DNA of 64,000 nt from SG8-41 sp963802355. GTDB lineage: Bacteria > Pseudomonadota > Gammaproteobacteria > Burkholderiales > SG8-41. Shown in pieces: positions 47,128 through 58,688 of the stretch. The position numbers and the translations under genes were made by a program. Each line of letters begins with the position of its first letter. The stretch's first letter is position 1. The stretch spans positions 62,001-126,000 of the forward strand of contig CAWDIV010000021.1 of NCBI GenBank assembly GCA_963802355.1, given 5' to 3'. A model generated the notes under the pieces. It was not told the DNA's origin. It ran no database searches and saw only the letters and a list, made by a program, of their open reading frames with translations.

Positions 47128-47564
47128 GAGGGAATCTCCTGTAAAGGACTGTTCTGAGCCGCCCGCGCGGACGCGAGCGGGGGCCGATATCATACATCCT
47201 CGGAAAAATGGCATTACCCCATTTTGGATCCTCGCGCCGGGTACCGGTTCGCGCCAGCTGGAGGTCCTGCCCCACTCTCGGCACACAAAGATTGCGGAGA
47301 ATGTGATGGTTCCCCTGAGCGATGATCAAATGAACAAGAAAGATGCGGACACATCGTGGTGCGGAAAACTCAATGCAGGACAAAGGATGACAGAAGTAAC
47401 TCCGTGATTTCGTTAAGGGACTGGTACTTCTACGATGTGAGGGATAGAATAAGCGTTACGCGGGTCTTACCCGCTTTCCGAGCTCCCTCACCCCTCCCCG
47501 TCTCCCGGAGGTAGAGGGGAAATGGACGGCGGCAATGGCTTGCCGGAGAAATTGATCGGAGATC
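47128..47564. other. Intergenic region upstream of parE
   Basis: 437 nt with no convincing gene. A hairpin GCGGGT-CTT-ACCCGC followed by TTT lies at 47460-47477 and could end a transcript or attenuate parE. Directly after it, 47484-47521 holds a CCCTCACCCCTCCCC / GGAGGTAGAGGGGAA hairpin, a common intergenic motif. The parE ribosome-binding site GGAG is at 47559-47562. Confidence 0.5.
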
Positions 47565-49545
47565 ATGGCGGCGAAGAAATACGACGAGAGTTCAGTCAAG
47601 AAACTCCGGGGCATCGAGCCGGTGCAGCGATTGCCGGGCATGTATACCCGGACGGCCGATCCCACGCACATCATCCAGGAAGCGATCGACAACGCGGCCG
47701 ACGAGGCATTCGGCGGCCACGCCGACCGCATCGACGTGACCGTGCACCGCGACGGCTCGGTCACGGTCACCGACAACGGCCGCGGCATCCCGGTCGGGCA
47801 TCCATCCGGAAGAGAAGATTCCCGACGGTCCAGCTCGTTCTGACCGAGCTGCACGCCGGCGCCAAGTTCTCGCGGACCGAAGCGGATGCCGCGTACAAGT
47901 TCTCGGGCGGGCTGCACGGCGTCGGCGTGTCGGTGACCAACGCGCTGTCCGAGCGCCTCGAAGTCGAGGTCAAGCGCGAAGGCGACGTGCATCGCGATCG
48001 TCTTCGCGAACGGCGTCGTTGCGCGAGAAGCTGAAGCGGGTCCGCAAGCGCCACGCGCGAACGAGACCGGAACGTCGCTTGCGGATCTGGCCGAACAAGA
48101 AGTACTTCGATTCCCCGAAGATCTCGCTCGACCGACCTCGAGCGCATCGTCCGCTCCAAGGCCGTGCTGCTGCCCGGGCGTCAAGGTGACGCTCAACGTC
48201 GAAGGCACGAAGGAAACCGACGACGCAGACCTGGACCTACCCGGAGGGAATGAAGGGCTATCTCGGCGGAGCTGCTCGCGCGAAGCGCAGCCGGTCGCGC
48301 CCGATCTTCGACGGCGAGAAGTACGTGCACGGAGGCGAACGGCTTCGCGGTCGGCGAAGGCGCGGGCTGGGCGTTCGCGTTCGTCGAGGACGGCAAGGGC
48401 TATCGGCGAGTCGTACGCGAACCTGATTCCCACGCCCGCGGGCGGCACGCACGAAGCGGGCTTGCGCGAAGGCATGTTCGAGGCGATCAAAGCGTTCGCC
48501 GAGCATCACAACATGATGCCGCGCGGGAATCAAGCTGCTCGCCGACGACGCGTGGTCGCGCACGGTCTTCTTCCTGTCGGCCAAGGTGCTCGAGCCGCAG
48601 TTCCACGGGCAGACCAAGGAAAAACTTTCCAACCGCGACGCGATCAAGCTGGTCTCCGAGCATGGTGCGCGATCCGTTCGAGCTGTGGATGAACAGCGCA
48701 CGTCGACTGGGGCCGGAAGATCGCCGAGCTCGTCATCAGGCAGGCGGTCGAGCGCTCGCGCTCGGTGCAGAAGGTCGAGCGCAAGAAGATCCTCGAGCGT
48801 CGTGATGCTGCCCGAGAAGCTCACCGACTGCGAGATCCACGGATCTCGGTGAAAACGAGCTCTTCCTCGTCGAGGGCGATTCGGCGGGCGGCTCGGCCAA
48901 GCAGGCGCGCGACAAGCGCTTCCAGGCGATCTACAAGATGCGCGGCAAGGCGCTCAACTCGTGGGAGGTGAAGCGCGAGCTGCTGTTCTCCAACGCCGAG
49001 ATCCACGACATCGCGGTCGCGATCGGCGTGGATCCGCACGGCGAGAACGAGGAGCCGGACCTCTCGGGGCTGCGCTACGGCAAGATCGCTTCGATGACCG
49101 ATGCCGACGTCGACGGCGCGCACATCGCGGTGCTGCTGCTCACCCTGTTCTACCGCCATTTTCCGAAGCTGATCGAGCGCGGCCACATCTACGTCGCCTG
49201 CCCGCCGCTCTACAAGGTCGACATACCCGGCTCAGGGCAAGCGGCCGCCGAAGAAGCTCTACGCGCTCGACGAAGAGGAGCGCAAATCCATCCTCGACCG
49301 CGCGCGCGACGACGGCATCAAGAGCGAATCGGTCTCGATTCAGCGCTTCAAGGGCCTGGGCGAAATGAACCCCGAGCAGCTGTGGGAGACGACGCTGTGC
49401 CCGGACACGCGGCGCCTGCTGCAGGTGCGCATCGAGGACCGCGAACAGACCTACGCGATGTTCAACATGCTCATGTCCAAGCGAGAAGCCGAGAAGCCGC
49501 TGCGCCTGGATGGAAGAGAAAGGCGACTGAGGTCGAGGCCGACGT

Positions 49546-49549
<4 letters not shown>
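47565..49549 (+). CDS. parE: DNA topoisomerase IV subunit B, interrupted by many single-base indels
   Basis: The protein content is unmistakable. N-terminal GHKL ATPase: VQRLPGMYTRTADPTHIIQE, AIDNAADEAFGGHADRIDVT, DNGRGIPV, then PTVQLVLTELHAGAKF and FSGGLHGVGVSVTNALSERL. Further on there are TYPEG, KGYLGELLAR, LIPTPAGGTHEAGLREGMFE and VLEPQFHGQTKEKLSNRDAI. The TOPRIM part reads RGKALNSWEVKRE, MTDADVDGAHIAVLLLTLFY and FKGLGEMNPEQLWETTL. The frame changes roughly every 25-170 nt between 47797 and 49535, mostly by one extra base. Order and residues are otherwise intact, so consensus errors are the likeliest cause. It overlaps parC by ATGA. Confidence 0.85.
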
Positions 49550-52074
<2,525 letters not shown>

Positions 52075-52193
52075 GAGTGGCGCAGTGGAGCTTGTGGTCG
52101 AACGCCTCGGGCTCGCCTATCGTGCTTGCCCCGAGCGGCGAGAGTCTCTGTGGATATTCGTCACCTTCTCCCTTAACGGCCGGTGACCGTTCC

Positions 52194-52889
52194 TCAATTT
52201 ATCGGCACCCGATGCATCGTCCGCCGACGCACGCCGGCGAGAGCGGCTAGTCCTCCTACAAGCAGGAATAGCGTACCGGGGGTCGCAGCAGCGGCTGCAC
52301 CGCCGAAAACGAGATCATCGATAACTACCGACAAGTCAGTGCCGTTGTTGTTGAACCGCGCGCGGGCGATCGGCACGTCGCTCCGCAGACCGAGGAACTG
52401 GTCAACGCTGGTATTGTCGTTGGTCGCAAGAACCAGCGAACCCAGCACAGCGTCTGCAGCATCAAAAAGCGTGAGGGTAGTCTGAGTATATCCATCGAAT
52501 CCCTGATCGTTGCCGAAAAATGCGCCCACCTCGAATACAGTACTGGAAAAATTTACGTTCAAGTGGGTGACAAAGCCATTGGCGCCCAGAGCCAAATCCG
52601 AAATGGTGCCCAGGACGTTGGGAGACGAAGCGGTCGTGCGTCCAAGAGCGTCCCAATCGAATATGACAACCCCTTCACCATCGTCGCGCGAGAATGTCAC
52701 GCCTTCGCCCGCGTAGCGGGTATTCGCGAGAGCACTAGCGGCGACGTCATCGAAATCGATTGTCGTGGCGCCCGCACTGAAGCTGGCAGGCGAGCCTAGC
52801 GGAATTACGCCCGCGCTCACGGACCGAGCCAACAGTAGGGCCACAAGGGCAAGTGTAAGTAGTATTGGCGCCAGGCTCTTGAGTGTCAT
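52194..52889 (-). CDS. Exported protein with a PEP-CTERM-like sorting tail
   Basis: 231 residues from ATG 52889 after GGAAAG. Signal peptide with APILLTLALVALLLARSVSA. The beta-rich body (TIDFDDVAASALANTRYAGE, NVNFSSTVFEVGAFFGNDQG) resembles other PEP-CTERM surface proteins. The tail has TPGTLFLLVGGLAALAGVRRR: a hydrophobic helix and basic cluster after a Pro-Gly where PEP would be. This is the exosortase sorting signal, though the PEP triad itself is degenerate. No exosortase gene in the window. Confidence 0.7.
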   Translation of the reverse strand: MTLKSLAPILLTLALVALLLARSVSAGVIPLGSPASFSAGATTIDFDDVAASALANTRYAGEGVTFSRDDGEGVVIFDWDALGRTTASSPNVLGTISDLALGANGFVTHLNVNFSSTVFEVGAFFGNDQGFDGYTQTTLTLFDAADAVLGSLVLATNDNTSVDQFLGLRSDVPIARARFNNNGTDLSVVIDDLVFGGAAAAATPGTLFLLVGGLAALAGVRRRTMHRVPIN

Positions 52890-52922
52890 AAAGCTTTCCT
52901 TCATTCCTCATTCCTTCAGTCG

Positions 52923-53018
52923 TCACTCCGCCTTCATATTCCTCTCGCGTACCAATCTGCCCCACTTCACCACCTCGCATTTGAGGTAGACGGCGAACTC
53001 TTCCGGGGAGTTGGTGAT
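52923..53018 (-). pseudogene. 3' fragment of a Bug/TctC receptor gene
   Basis: On the minus strand the last about 31 codons read ITNSPEEFAVYLKCEVVKWG then RLVRERNMKAE and stop at 52923-52925. This is almost the same as the C-terminus of the receptor at 59790 (ITNSPEEFAAYLKSEVAKWG / RVVRERNMKAE). No further upstream similarity is seen past about 53018, so it is a truncated copy. It suggests a duplicated tctC gene was lost or displaced. Confidence 0.75.
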
Positions 53019-53061
53019 CCCGGGAAGATCAACCCGCTCGGCGTCGTGCCGGGTGGCGGTC

Positions 53062-53091
53062 GAGTGACGAGTGACGATAACGACTGACGAC
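53062..53091. repeat. Heptamer array, GTGACGA units
   Basis: GAGTGACGAGTGACGATAAC then GACTGACGAC: about four 7- to 9-nt units in one direction, between the tctC remnant and iorB. Same family as 27258 and 38142. Confidence 0.7.
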
Positions 53092-53156
53092 AAACGCTGC
53101 GCTGAATGGCGTTGCGGAAGACCGGCAACAGTGAGACGGACCGGCAGCCCCGGATG

Positions 53157-55340
53157 TCACACAGTCAGCCGCAACGGCAGATTTCGTACTCTTTGCGTGG
53201 TCGCGGCGTAAACCGCGTTCGCGACCGCCGGCGCGACCGGCGGCACGCCCGGTTCGCCGACTCCGGTCGGCTGTTCGGTGGACGGGACGATGTACACTTC
53301 CACACGCGGCATCTCGTTCATGCGCAGCGGCACGTAGTCATGGAAATTGGCCTGCTCGACGCGTCCGTCCTTCAGCGTGATCGCGCCATGGAGCGCCGCG
53401 GATAGTCCGTAGCCGATCCCGCCCTCCATCTGCGCGCGTATCACGTCCGGGTTGATCGCAACGCCGCAGTCCACCGCGCACACCACCCGTTCCACCTTGA
53501 TCGCCCCGTCCTTGCCAACCGTGACCTCGGCGACCTGCGCGACGTACGTATTAAATGACTCGTGGACGGCGACGCCGCGGGCCTGGCCTTTGGGCAACGG
53601 CTTGCCCCAGCCCGCCTTTTCAGCCGCGAGATTGAGCACGCCGAGATGCCGGGGATGCTTCGCCAGCAGCGCGCGGCGAAAAACCACCGGGTCCTTGCCG
53701 GCGGCGGCAGCCAGCTCGTCGATGAAAGTCTCGGTCGAAAACGCCGTATGCGTGGATCCGACCGAGCGCCACCACTGCACCGGGACGCCGATCTTCGTCG
53801 TATGCAGGTCGACCAGCATGTGCGGAATCTCGTACGGCAAGTTGGATGCGCCCTCGACGGAGGTGGCATCTATCCCGTCCTTCACCATCATCTTCTCGAA
53901 CGGCGTGCCCGCGAGGATGGACTGCCCGACGATGCGGTGCTGCCAGGCGAGGAGCTTGCCCGTCGCATCGAGCCCGGCGCGCAGCGCATGGTAGTAGAGC
54001 GGCCGGTAGTAGCCGCCGCGCATATCGTCTTCGCGCGTCCATTGGAGCCTGACCGGCGCGCGCCCGCCGATCGCTTTCACGATATGCGCGGTCTCGACGA
54101 GGTAATCGGACGCGGGATTCGCGCGCCGGCCGAAGCTGCCCCCCGCGAACAGCATGTTGAGCCGCACCTGCTCCGGCTTCAAACCCAGAACGCCGGCGAC
54201 GTTCGCCTGATCTACGGTCTGGAACTGCTCGCCGTTCCACACCTCGCACGCGCCGTCCTTCAGCTGCATGACGCAATTCATCGGCTCCATCGCCGCATGC
54301 GCGAGATAGGGAAATTCGAACGCGGCGTCGAGTCTTTTCGCCGCGCCGGCGAGCGCCTTCTCGATGTCGCCGCTGGCGTGCGCCTTCAAGCCCGGCTTGC
54401 CGGCAAGCTCCTTGTACTGGGCGAGGATTTGCTGCGAGCCGAGCCGGTGGGCGCCCGCTTCGTCCCATTGTGCCGTGAGCGCTTCTCGGCCCTGTCGGGC
54501 CGACCAGAAATCGCTCGCCAGTACGGCGACGCCGGACGGAATCTGCACGACGTCCACCACGCCCTTCACCGCCTTCGCTCTGGCGGGATCGAACGATTTC
54601 AACTTGGCGCCGAACAGCGGCGGATGCGCGACCACGGCGGTCAGCATCCCCGGAAGCTTTACGTCTATCGTGAATTGCGCCGTGCCGTTCGTCTTCGCGC
54701 GGCTGTCCTTGCGCGGCGCCCGTTTGCCGATCAGCTGAAATTGCTTCGGATCCTTCAGTTTGACTTCAGCCGGAACGGGCATGGTCGCCGCCTTCGCGGC
54801 CAGCTCGCCGAAGCTCGCCTTGCGGCCGCTTTTGTGAGCGACCATGCCGCGGCTGACGGAAATCTCGCTCGCGGGCACTTTCCAGTTGTCCGCAGCGGCC
54901 GCAACCAGCATCGCGCGCGCCGTCGCACCGGCCTTGCGCAACTGCTCGAACGAGTTGCCGATCGCTGTGCTGCCGCCGGTGCCCTGTACAGGTCCCCACA
55001 ACAGGTTGTTGTAGAGCTTCGCATCCGCCGGCGCGCCTTCCACCCGCACCTGCGACCATGCCGCGTCGAGCTCCTCCGCGACGATCGTCGCGAGGCCGGT
55101 ATGCGCGCCCTGGCCCATCTCCACGTGCTTGGCGACAACGGTCACGGTGTCGTCCGCGCCGATGCGCACGAACGCGTTCGGCGCAAAAGCCGGCGGCGCT
55201 GCGGCCGCGCCCGTGGTTCTGCCGGGACCGGACATTTGCGCGTCGCCGCCGGGAAGGTAGAACGCGAGCGTGAGTCCAGCGCCGGCCGCCGCGCCGGCTT
55301 TCAGCAACAGGCGGCGCTGCGGATTCTTCAGGGTATCCAT
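53157..55340 (-). CDS. iorB: Molybdopterin-binding subunit of an isoquinoline 1-oxidoreductase-type enzyme (beta subunit)
   Basis: A 727-residue Tat substrate (PQRRLLLKAGAAAGAGLTLA). The two molybdopterin-binding segments are recognisable: HVEMGQGAHTGLATIVAEEL and the GTGGSTAIGNSFEQLRKAGA / ARAMLV block, plus MLFAGGSFGRRANPASDYLV and the C-terminal GVGEPGVPPVAPAVANAVYA with the catalytic Glu. This is the single-subunit large protein of the IorAB group of molybdenum hydroxylases. They hydroxylate N-heterocycles or oxidise aldehydes in the periplasm. It is 12 nt after iorA and forms an operon with a diheme cytochrome. Confidence 0.9.
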   Translation of the reverse strand: MDTLKNPQRRLLLKAGAAAGAGLTLAFYLPGGDAQMSGPGRTTGAAAAPPAFAPNAFVRIGADDTVTVVAKHVEMGQGAHTGLATIVAEELDAAWSQVRVEGAPADAKLYNNLLWGPVQGTGGSTAIGNSFEQLRKAGATARAMLVAAAADNWKVPASEISVSRGMVAHKSGRKASFGELAAKAATMPVPAEVKLKDPKQFQLIGKRAPRKDSRAKTNGTAQFTIDVKLPGMLTAVVAHPPLFGAKLKSFDPARAKAVKGVVDVVQIPSGVAVLASDFWSARQGREALTAQWDEAGAHRLGSQQILAQYKELAGKPGLKAHASGDIEKALAGAAKRLDAAFEFPYLAHAAMEPMNCVMQLKDGACEVWNGEQFQTVDQANVAGVLGLKPEQVRLNMLFAGGSFGRRANPASDYLVETAHIVKAIGGRAPVRLQWTREDDMRGGYYRPLYYHALRAGLDATGKLLAWQHRIVGQSILAGTPFEKMMVKDGIDATSVEGASNLPYEIPHMLVDLHTTKIGVPVQWWRSVGSTHTAFSTETFIDELAAAAGKDPVVFRRALLAKHPRHLGVLNLAAEKAGWGKPLPKGQARGVAVHESFNTYVAQVAEVTVGKDGAIKVERVVCAVDCGVAINPDVIRAQMEGGIGYGLSAALHGAITLKDGRVEQANFHDYVPLRMNEMPRVEVYIVPSTEQPTGVGEPGVPPVAPAVANAVYAATTQRVRNLPLRLTV

Positions 55341-55352
55341 ATGTCGGGATTC

Positions 55353-55811
55353 CTAGGCGAGGCTCTTCGCCGCATCCTTGATCGCCGCACGGATCCTGAC
55401 GTAGGTCGCGCAGCGGCACACGTTGCCGGACATGACGAGATCTATGTCGGCATCGGTCGGCTTCGGATTTTTCGCGAGCAGCGCGGTCGCCGACATGATC
55501 TGGCCGGACTGGCAGTATCCGCATTGGACGACATCGAGCCGTTCCCACGACGACTGCACCGCCTTGCCGACCCGTGTGCCGTCCACGTTCTCGATCGTCG
55601 TGACGCGTTTTCCGGCGGCGGCGGATACCGGCATGCTGCATGAACGGACCGCGTTGCCGTCCACGTGCACGGTACAGGCGCCGCACTGGGCGATGCCGCA
55701 GCCGTACTTGGTGCCGGTGAGCCCGAGGCCGTCACGCAGCGCCCAGAGGAGCGGCATGTCGGGGCTTACGTCGAGCTGATAGGCCTTTCCATTCACGTTG
55801 AGTGCAACCAT
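55353..55811 (-). CDS. iorA: [2Fe-2S] subunit of an isoquinoline 1-oxidoreductase-type enzyme (alpha subunit)
   Basis: A 152-residue protein with both iron-sulfur clusters: YGCGIAQCGACTVHVDG and a following Cys (VRSCSMP) for the plant-type cluster; QCGYCQSGQIM and NVCRCATY for the second. Cluster one shuttles electrons from the molybdenum site. No signal peptide, so it must be exported with IorB through Tat. The cytochrome gene is 21 nt upstream. Confidence 0.92.
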   Translation of the reverse strand: MVALNVNGKAYQLDVSPDMPLLWALRDGLGLTGTKYGCGIAQCGACTVHVDGNAVRSCSMPVSAAAGKRVTTIENVDGTRVGKAVQSSWERLDVVQCGYCQSGQIMSATALLAKNPKPTDADIDLVMSGNVCRCATYVRIRAAIKDAAKSLA

Positions 55812-55832
55812 CTGCTTCCTCGCGTTGGGTGG

Positions 55833-56468
55833 TTACCTGGGGCAGACCGCGCCCAACTTGGCCCAGGCGTTCACGGTCTTGACGAATTCATCCTTTGACA
55901 TCGGTACGGGCGCACGGGGCCGGCCGGACGCGTCCGTGCCTGGTTGCCAGCCCCAGTCCACCAGTTCGTCCTTGGTGAGATGATGCACCGTTGCCTCGAG
56001 GCTCTTGTTGCCGTTTCTTTTCCGGTCGAGGATGGCACGGCACAGCTCGCCGGCCGACAGCCCCTCCCAGGCCATGGACCGCGGGGCGAGATGCCACTGA
56101 GGCGCGCCGGGAACGCCGCTCGCTGGATTGTTTTGCGACTGGTGACAGGCGCTGCACTCCAGGCCCACGGGTCCTGCGTCACGCGGCCCTCGCGCGATCG
56201 GCGGAACATGGACGCGCGCCGCATCGCCTTGTCTGGGGGAGTCGCCCTTGGGATGGCAGTTCAGGCACCGCGGGTGCGTGAGCACGCCGTGGATCTTGAG
56301 ATAGAGCTGCTCACCTTCGCGCTGCCGGGCTGCCGCCGCGTCTGTTCCCTGAGCCATCACCGGCGACTGAAAGGCACTGCACCAAAGCAGCGCGGCGATC
56401 CACGACATGCCATGGCGTCCCGCCATCCGCGCACCGAAAACAGCGGGCCGGTGACTTGCGTTCATCAT
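55833..56468 (-). CDS. Diheme c-type cytochrome of the iorAB operon
   Basis: 211 residues from ATG 56468 after AGAGGATC. A signal peptide (GMSWIAALLWCSAFQSPVMA) precedes two heme sites: CLNCHP near residue 70 and CSACHQ near 102. It is probably the electron acceptor that takes electrons from the IorAB iron-sulfur clusters to the respiratory chain. It is the first gene of the operon; the next gene upstream (GST) is about 170 nt away and in the same direction. Confidence 0.82.
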   Translation of the reverse strand: MMNASHRPAVFGARMAGRHGMSWIAALLWCSAFQSPVMAQGTDAAAARQREGEQLYLKIHGVLTHPRCLNCHPKGDSPRQGDAARVHVPPIARGPRDAGPVGLECSACHQSQNNPASGVPGAPQWHLAPRSMAWEGLSAGELCRAILDRKRNGNKSLEATVHHLTKDELVDWGWQPGTDASGRPRAPVPMSKDEFVKTVNAWAKLGAVCPR

Positions 56469-56634
56469 GTGATCCTCTGTCCGGCCACGAAGCATTGCAG
56501 GTCGCTGACGGAAAGGCACCCCGAGCATTCTGCAACTAAAGACAGTCCGTGGTGCTTGCAGTTCTGGCTTTTTTTAACAGGCGCAAAGACCTTGGGCTGC
56601 GCGGGGACATGCCCTGATCCCCTCATTTCTTACT

Positions 56635-57237
56635 TCACTCCGGCGCCGAGAGGCGCATCGACGGCCGGGCGGCCAAACGCTCGTGCCACGCGCGCAGATG
56701 GTTGAAAGCCTTCCATTGCACCTCGGGCAGGCGAAACTCCGTGTAGCTCAAGCCGACACCGATCGCCAGATCGCCCAGATCCGGCGCTTCCGTCGGGCGC
56801 AATAGCGTATCGTCACGGTCCAGTTTTTCCAGCGCCCGCCTGATGGCAGTGAGCCAGCGTTCCGCCAGCACCAGCTTTGCGCCGGACTCATGGAATCGCC
56901 TGTCGATCGTCACGCCAAACGCGGCATCTATCAGGCCCCGCCCGAGCCCGTACATGCTGAGCGCGCGCAGGCGATCGCCGCCGGCAGCCGGCAGCAGCCG
57001 GCGCCCGCCCCCCACTTCGTCGAGGTATTCACAGATGCACGCGCTGTCGGCAACAAGCTGTCCGTCGTCCGTCACCAGGGTGGGGACCCGCGAGAACGGA
57101 TTGGCTGCGAGCAACTCGGCAGCATCCGTCCAGGGGTCCGTCCAGACGAGCTCGATCCGGTGAGCCAGCCCCTTCTCGTGGGCGACCACCATGGCGAGCC
57201 GGGCGTAGGGAGAAGTCTTGTTGAGGTAGAGCTTCAT
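56635..57237 (-). CDS. Glutathione S-transferase
   Basis: 200 residues from ATG 57237, which overlaps the MFS stop codon (ATGA). N-terminal MKLYLNKTSPYARLAMVVAH with the Ser/Tyr site, then NPFSRVPTLVTDDGQLVADS for glutathione binding. The C-terminal helical domain is complete. It differs from the beta-class enzyme at 46519 in the active site (TSPYAR in place of GACSLSP). Translationally coupled to the transporter, so it probably detoxifies the transported compound or its product. Confidence 0.87.
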   Translation of the reverse strand: MKLYLNKTSPYARLAMVVAHEKGLAHRIELVWTDPWTDAAELLAANPFSRVPTLVTDDGQLVADSACICEYLDEVGGGRRLLPAAGGDRLRALSMYGLGRGLIDAAFGVTIDRRFHESGAKLVLAERWLTAIRRALEKLDRDDTLLRPTEAPDLGDLAIGVGLSYTEFRLPEVQWKAFNHLRAWHERLAARPSMRLSAPE

Positions 57238-58475
57238 CGCGTATTCCTTTCCGTGAGTTGCGAACCGATCAGCCGCGCCGCGGCTTCCTTGCGCGGGCTG
57301 CGTGAGAGGCCGTACGCCCCCGCCGCGAGGATGAAGCTCGCGAGGAGGAGCGCCTGGGAAAAATCGCCGCCCGCGGTTATCGTGTAGCTCACGCTGACCG
57401 GGCCGGCGATCTGCCCGAGCGCAAAAGCCGCAGTCATCGCAGCGATGAGGCGCGTCGGATTGCGGCCGCCGACGACGCGCGCTTCCTGCATGCCCGCCAT
57501 CGTGATCACCATGAAGGTCCCGCCCACCAACAGCGCGGCGAGCATGACCGCTGCAAGACTGGGCCAGACGACGGGGAGCGCCACTCCTGTCGCCATGATG
57601 AGCTGGCTCGCCATCCACAGCCGGCGCGTGCCGATGGAGCGGGAGAGCAGCGCCGCTGCGAGAGTGGTAGCCATCGCAGCCGCGCCGAATACCGGCCAGG
57701 ACCAACCGAAGATGGCGGGGTCATCGATCGCCTGCCGCGCCATGACCGGAAGAAATGTCGCAGGAATGATGTAGCCGTAGCCGGCCGCTCCAAAGCAAAG
57801 CACCAGGCGCACGGATTCGGCGTCCCATCCCCTCGCGCCCTCAACCGGATGGCCGACGATGCTCGCTGCGCCCTCGCCGCTGTTCGTGCCGTTTGTGCCG
57901 TTCCTGCCGAACGTAGCCCAGACGGCGGCGGCAATCACGAGCGAGAGCACGCCAAGGAAAATCCAGGCTTCACCCGACCCCACCGCGGCGTGCATTAGCA
58001 CGATGCAGAGCGCGCCCACGGTCATGATGCCGGCTCCGACACCCGCGAACACGACGCCGTTCAACAACGGCCGGTTGAGCGGCGCGAGCCGCTCCAGGCA
58101 CCACGTAAACACGAATATTCCTACCCACGCATTGGCGATCCCCGCTACGGCGCGCAAGCCCATCCAGACGGCGAAGCGATGCTCGAAACCCATGGCGAGG
58201 GTTGCGACGCCGACGAGGATCAGTCCGCCGCGTATGGCCGCGACCGCCGGGAGGCGCAGCGCCGTTGCCGACATCGCCCCGACCAGGTAGCCCACGTAAT
58301 TGGCCGACGCCAGCCAACCGCCCTGCGCGACGGTGAGCCCGGCGTCCCCCTGCATCATCGGCAGGAGCGGCGTGAAGGCGAAGCGGCCGATCCCCATCGC
58401 GACGGCGAGCGCCGCCAGCCCGGCGATTGCAACTTCTGGCCCTGTTGGCTCGCGCATTGGGTTTCCATTGATCAT
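57234..58475 (-). CDS. YbfB/YjiJ-family MFS transporter
   Basis: Start taken at 58475 (413 residues); an ATG at 58457 is also possible. Twelve hydrophobic helices; the first is EVAIAGLAALAVAMGIGRFA followed by FTPLLPMMQ, the signature of the YbfB/YjiJ family. The loop after helix 6 is long and Gly-rich. Divergent from a LysR regulator, with the GST gene following by ATGA overlap. The substrate is unknown. Confidence 0.88.
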   Translation of the reverse strand: MINGNPMREPTGPEVAIAGLAALAVAMGIGRFAFTPLLPMMQGDAGLTVAQGGWLASANYVGYLVGAMSATALRLPAVAAIRGGLILVGVATLAMGFEHRFAVWMGLRAVAGIANAWVGIFVFTWCLERLAPLNRPLLNGVVFAGVGAGIMTVGALCIVLMHAAVGSGEAWIFLGVLSLVIAAAVWATFGRNGTNGTNSGEGAASIVGHPVEGARGWDAESVRLVLCFGAAGYGYIIPATFLPVMARQAIDDPAIFGWSWPVFGAAAMATTLAAALLSRSIGTRRLWMASQLIMATGVALPVVWPSLAAVMLAALLVGGTFMVITMAGMQEARVVGGRNPTRLIAAMTAAFALGQIAGPVSVSYTITAGGDFSQALLLASFILAAGAYGLSRSPRKEAAARLIGSQLTERNTR

Positions 58476-58500
58476 TACGAAACCGGATGACAAATCCGGA

Positions 58501-58578
58501 CTCGCTCGACGCTCCCCTCGCTCCTCGGGGAGAGCGCGAAGCACGCGAGGGGCCAGGTTGGGGGTGAGGGATCGAGCG
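58501..58578. repeat. Inverted intergenic motif between the MFS and LysR genes
   Basis: CGACGCTCCCCTCGCTCCTC ... CGCGAGGGGCC and GGTTGGGGGTGAGGGATCGA; the left GCTCGACGCTCCC pairs partly with the right GAGGGATCGAGC. A second CCCTCACCCC-type hairpin is at 47484-47521. It lies in the divergent promoter region and may cover the LysR binding site. Confidence 0.6.
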
Positions 58579-58688
58579 ACGTAACGAAGTTATGTGAAGC
58601 TCGATGAACTTCCCGAGGACCATCATAGGTTGACACGTTGATCTTTAAAAATGAATAATTATGATGAATTCATTCTTTACTAGAGAAC

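Noticed and set aside
47306..47407. 33-codon frame upstream of parE
   Set aside because: No ribosome-binding site of note, no hydrophobic or family pattern; too weak to call.
47522..48034. Separate gene overlapping the start of parE
   Set aside because: Its second half is the ParE ATPase domain in another frame, created by indels.
53562..55643. Long plus-strand open frame opposite iorB and iorA
   Set aside because: Arg/His-rich antisense frame; the minus-strand genes have complete molybdopterin and iron-sulfur motifs.
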